A stretch of 26,576 bases of DNA from contig CAYQOU010000059.1 of the NCBI GenBank assembly GCA_964419255.1, forward strand, positions 1 to 26,576. Reading direction: 5' to 3'. Both the position numbers and the translations under genes were made by a program. This DNA is from CAZPHU01 sp964419255 (GTDB lineage: Bacteria > Fibrobacterota > Chitinivibrionia > Chitinivibrionales > CAYFVL01). Below, in pieces: positions 24,242-26,576 of this stretch. Within the stretch, counting starts at the first letter, position 1, and every line of letters starts with the position of its first letter. The notes beneath the pieces were generated by a model. The model saw only the letters and a list, made by a program, of their open reading frames with translations, was not told the DNA's origin and did not search any database.

Positions 24242-24640
24242 ATGCAGCCAAACATAGTTATTGTCGATGATGATCCTCTGCAGCTTACCATAATGTCGCT
24301 GTTTCTTAAGAAAGCAGGATTTGAACGGCTGTCACTGTTTGACTCCCCTGTAGAAGCGCTTGTGTATGCCCGAAGGCGCGCTCCCGATCTGGTGATCACC
24401 GATTACAACATGCCGGAGCTCACGGGGGTGCAGCTTCTCCGCAGGCTGCATGACATCTATCCCGATCTGCCCGCAGTCGTGGTATCCGGCTCGGATATCG
24501 ATTTCGATTATCCTCAGATATATGCGGTGGTACAGAAGGGATCTGAGCACTATTTTCCGAAGCTGATTGCATATGTAAGAAGTGCTTTGAATTCTAAACG
24601 GGAAGTGGGCAGACAAATCAAACAATCAAGGTTTGCCTAA
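24242..24640 (+). CDS. Single-domain response regulator (CheY-like)
   Basis: 132 residues, a receiver domain with no output domain. It has the acidic pocket D9-D10-D11, phospho-acceptor D54 in LVITDYNMPELTG, S82 in VVVSGSD and K99 in VVQKG. The last ~20 residues are a basic tail. ATG 24242 follows a strong SD (AAAGGAG, 7 nt); an in-frame ATG at 24209 lacks one. No histidine kinase is adjacent. It would receive phosphate from an unknown kinase and act by protein contact. Confidence 0.93.
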   Translation: MQPNIVIVDDDPLQLTIMSLFLKKAGFERLSLFDSPVEALVYARRRAPDLVITDYNMPELTGVQLLRRLHDIYPDLPAVVVSGSDIDFDYPQIYAVVQKGSEHYFPKLIAYVRSALNSKREVGRQIKQSRFA

Positions 24641-24782
24641 AAACCTGTAGTCATCAAGGCAGCAAGGAGAGAGCAATAAGCTTTGCAGTTTCATAACGGC
24701 AAAAGAATGGTCAGTCCCATTGTAAAGCCGTAACCCGAAGGATCTGTCTAAAAAAACATAATATTTGTACATGCCTGCAAAC

Positions 24783-24826
24783 GGAGCTTTGATGATATGC
24801 GTGCACATAGCTCCATTTTGTTTTTT
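24783..24826 (+). terminator. Probable terminator after the response regulator
   Basis: GGAGCT (24783-24788) pairs with AGCTCC (24809-24814); part of the 20-nt loop can form an inner TATG/CATA stem. ATTTTG and six T follow (24815-24826). It lies 140 nt after the regulator stop and is the only candidate there. Confidence 0.5.
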
Positions 24827-24856
24827 CAATTACCTTATATCTGAATTGAACTACAA

Positions 24857-24877
24857 TTCACAAGTTCACAGTTCACA
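24857..24877. repeat. Three close TTCACA direct repeats
   Basis: TTCACA occurs at 24857, 24865 and 24872, that is three copies within 21 nt, just past the stop codon of the glucanase on its 3' side. It may be a simple slipped repeat. No function is suggested by position. Confidence 0.5.
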
Positions 24878-24890
24878 AAAGTTTATAGTT

Positions 24891-26576
24891 CTACTGCTCT
24901 GTCAATACAAACACTCCCGACTCATTTATCTTCCCGGCTTCTACACAAAGGATGTAGGTCCCATGCGGTACTGTTGATATATCGACCGTCATGCATCGAC
25001 CGTCTTTTTGATCTCTCGTGATCACTTTTTTTATGACCTGCCCGCGAAGATCGTACACTGTAACCTTGAATTCTTCGTTTGCGCAGGATGTGTTCGGCTG
25101 GATGGTCAGGCTGCGTGAGGTGTGTATGATGTTTGTGCGAGCTTTTTTTCGGGGGAAAGGTTTGGCTGTTCGAGTATCGGCTAACTTGATAACCTCCACA
25201 TTATCGATATACACATCGATATCCGATAACCCCAAATTAAACTCCACCCGCGCATTATCGTCACTGGGATAATCCATGGTAAAATCGAAGGTATATGTCT
25301 GGTGCTCGGTAGTGAGGCGGTGTTCGGTGCTGTGGTAGGTTGTCCAATCCGCCACACTCTGGTTAATCTTCGCCTTTATCGTACGTGGCGCATCCGCTCT
25401 GGCATCGAATGATACCCGATAGGCTTCTCCTTCTGTGAAACTGAGCCCCGGGCGGTTGAGCTGGATTGCGTAATCAGCGGTACCACCGCTTGATATCGAG
25501 ACATGATACTCCTGGTTTTCGACCGCTCCGGTGGCGGAGGCGCCCTCCAGGTTTCCTACCAGAATCCATCCGCTTGCACCGCTGCTGAAATCACCGTTGA
25601 CAAGCATGGAGCCGGATTCCCCAAACCAGGCGCTCAGAAACAGATCACTGGTCATGGTAACAGGCAGTATATCCTCGGATGATGTGATATCGCCCATCCA
25701 GCCCAAAAATTCATAGCCGTCGTCGGGTATCGCCTCTATGATAACCTCATCATTTAGGGCATACTCCTGTTGTTGTGGAGAAACGGTGATTGTGCCGTTT
25801 CCGTTGGCTTGAGTGGTAAGCGAAAATGGTCCGGCTGTAGCGGGTTTATACACCCGCACATAATCGATTAGAAACTGTTGGGGGAAAATTGAATTATCAA
25901 CCCCGTGCACACCTCCCCAGGAGCCTCCTACAGCGATGTTGAGAAGCAGATGAAAAGATTTGTCGAATGGCCAGGTAGCAAAATCGTCGGGGTTATCGTT
26001 TTCGAAGCTGAAATAGGGAGTATCATCTACGAAAACATCGATTCTTTCGGCGGACCATTCGACCGCATACACATGAAATGCCTCTTCGCAGTCAGGGACT
26101 TCGATCAGACTGCCGCGCTGGGTGTTACGGGCATGGTTGTAAGCATCCGTATGAACTGTTCCATGGATAGTGTCCGGCTGCCAACCGACATACTCCATGA
26201 TATCGATTTCACCGGAAGCCGGCCAGTTGCCGTATTCCCAGTTGGTCGGAAGCATCCATATCGCCGGCCAGAGGCCCCTTCCCGCAGGAAGTTTTGCACG
26301 TACCTCTATACGGCCGTAGAGCCAGTCACCCTTGTTTTTTGTCACAAGGCGGGCCGAGGTATAATCGCTTCCCTCGTACTGCTCGTGCCGCGCGGTAATA
26401 GTCAGCATACCGTCGGAGACATTAGCGTTTTGGGCTCTCTTTTCGGTGTAGTACTGCAGCTCCTGATTCCCCCAGCCATCTCCGCCGACATCATAGCTCC
26501 ATTTGGTCGAGTCGGGAAGCCCCTCGTAGTCGAACTCATCCGACCAGATCAGGACCCATTGAGCATGGGAGAAGGA
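24891..26576 (-). CDS. Secreted GH16 beta-glucanase with CBM and T9SS-like tail (5' partial)
   Basis: The frame is open to the window edge, so the start is outside; 561 residues are visible. The first lies near a signal-peptide end (SFSHAQWVLIWSDEF). A GH16 domain follows (about 1-250): WGNQELQYYT, LPAGRGLWPAIWMLP and GEIDIMEYVG with the nucleophile E123 and acid/base E128. Next come a bacterial repeat of the TTQANGNGTITV type (about 255-320), a CBM4/9-like beta-sandwich (LVNGDFSSGASGWILVG, ending YIDNVEVIKL) and a C-terminal domain (VYDLRGQVIKK ... VPHGTYILCVEAG) that resembles a T9SS type A sorting signal. Probably cleaves beta-1,3- or mixed-linkage glucans such as laminarin outside the cell. 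Confidence 0.93.
   Translation of the reverse strand, partial: SFSHAQWVLIWSDEFDYEGLPDSTKWSYDVGGDGWGNQELQYYTEKRAQNANVSDGMLTITARHEQYEGSDYTSARLVTKNKGDWLYGRIEVRAKLPAGRGLWPAIWMLPTNWEYGNWPASGEIDIMEYVGWQPDTIHGTVHTDAYNHARNTQRGSLIEVPDCEEAFHVYAVEWSAERIDVFVDDTPYFSFENDNPDDFATWPFDKSFHLLLNIAVGGSWGGVHGVDNSIFPQQFLIDYVRVYKPATAGPFSLTTQANGNGTITVSPQQQEYALNDEVIIEAIPDDGYEFLGWMGDITSSEDILPVTMTSDLFLSAWFGESGSMLVNGDFSSGASGWILVGNLEGASATGAVENQEYHVSISSGGTADYAIQLNRPGLSFTEGEAYRVSFDARADAPRTIKAKINQSVADWTTYHSTEHRLTTEHQTYTFDFTMDYPSDDNARVEFNLGLSDIDVYIDNVEVIKLADTRTAKPFPRKKARTNIIHTSRSLTIQPNTSCANEEFKVTVYDLRGQVIKKVITRDQKDGRCMTVDISTVPHGTYILCVEAGKINESGVFVLTEQ

Noticed and set aside
1..26576. CRISPR arrays, tRNA or rRNA genes, complete insertion sequences
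   Set aside because: I saw no regularly spaced repeats, cloverleaf-like or rRNA-like segments, or transposase genes in the window; short elements could be missed by eye.

Overview
The window reads as chromosomal DNA of a Gram-negative anaerobe or microaerophile, from a draft or metagenomic assembly (a run of exactly 100 N at 14756-14855). Two TonB-dependent outer-membrane receptors, an outer-membrane lipoprotein and a GH16 glucanase ending in a T9SS-like sorting domain suggest a Bacteroidota/Fibrobacterota-type lineage. The DUF3450-TtpC-ExbB-ExbD-TonB-TPR operon, better known from proteobacteria, makes a Fibrobacterota-like polysaccharide degrader my best guess. This is inference only; there is no rRNA or marker gene to confirm it.

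Layout. (1) 1-989: plus-strand small-ORF zone, including a 50-aa Cys-rich zinc-ribbon-like protein, and a strong minus-strand terminator at 58-89. (2) 990-12966, all minus strand: a haem-iron acquisition operon, in transcription order hmuR (receptor), hmuY (haemophore-like lipoprotein), a His-rich coiled-coil gene, flavodoxin, a DUF2325 coiled-coil protein, hmuT, hmuU (MotA/ExbB-like), hmuV (DUF2149) and hmuS (membrane-anchored CobN/BchH-like protein). (3) 12967-13108: structured leader of hmuR. (4) 13109-21192, minus strand: a second TonB-dependent receptor with a CxxC plug, DUF2023, DUF3450, TtpC-like ExbB, ExbB, ExbD, TonB (interrupted by the assembly gap), TPR protein, YezD-like protein and a frameshifted isoprenylcysteine-methyltransferase-like gene. 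(5) 21298-21830: remnants of a DtxR-type iron repressor (5' part) and FeoB (3' part) joined out of frame. (6) 21840-22804: largely non-coding, with inverted repeats. (7) 22805-24640, plus strand: a Na+/Ca2+ exchanger-family antiporter and a single-domain response regulator. (8) 24891-26576, minus strand: secreted GH16 glucanase, 5' end beyond the window.

How it fits together. About 21 kb form one iron/haem island. HmuR and HmuY capture haem and pass it through the outer membrane; the TonB2/TtpC-like complex supplies energy to both receptors; HmuS, anchored in the inner membrane and accompanied by HmuTUV, probably removes iron from the porphyrin without oxygen. A co-transcribed flavodoxin is a plausible reductant or an iron-sparing ferredoxin substitute. 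The other route, Feo ferrous transport with its DtxR regulator, seems to have been deleted down to two gene ends, while two matching TTAG-N6-CTAA palindromes survive beside them. The most unusual items are the flavodoxin/DUF2325/His-rich insert inside the hmu operon, the tandemly fused His-rich gene with an intact internal ribosome binding site, and the dtxR-feoB scar.
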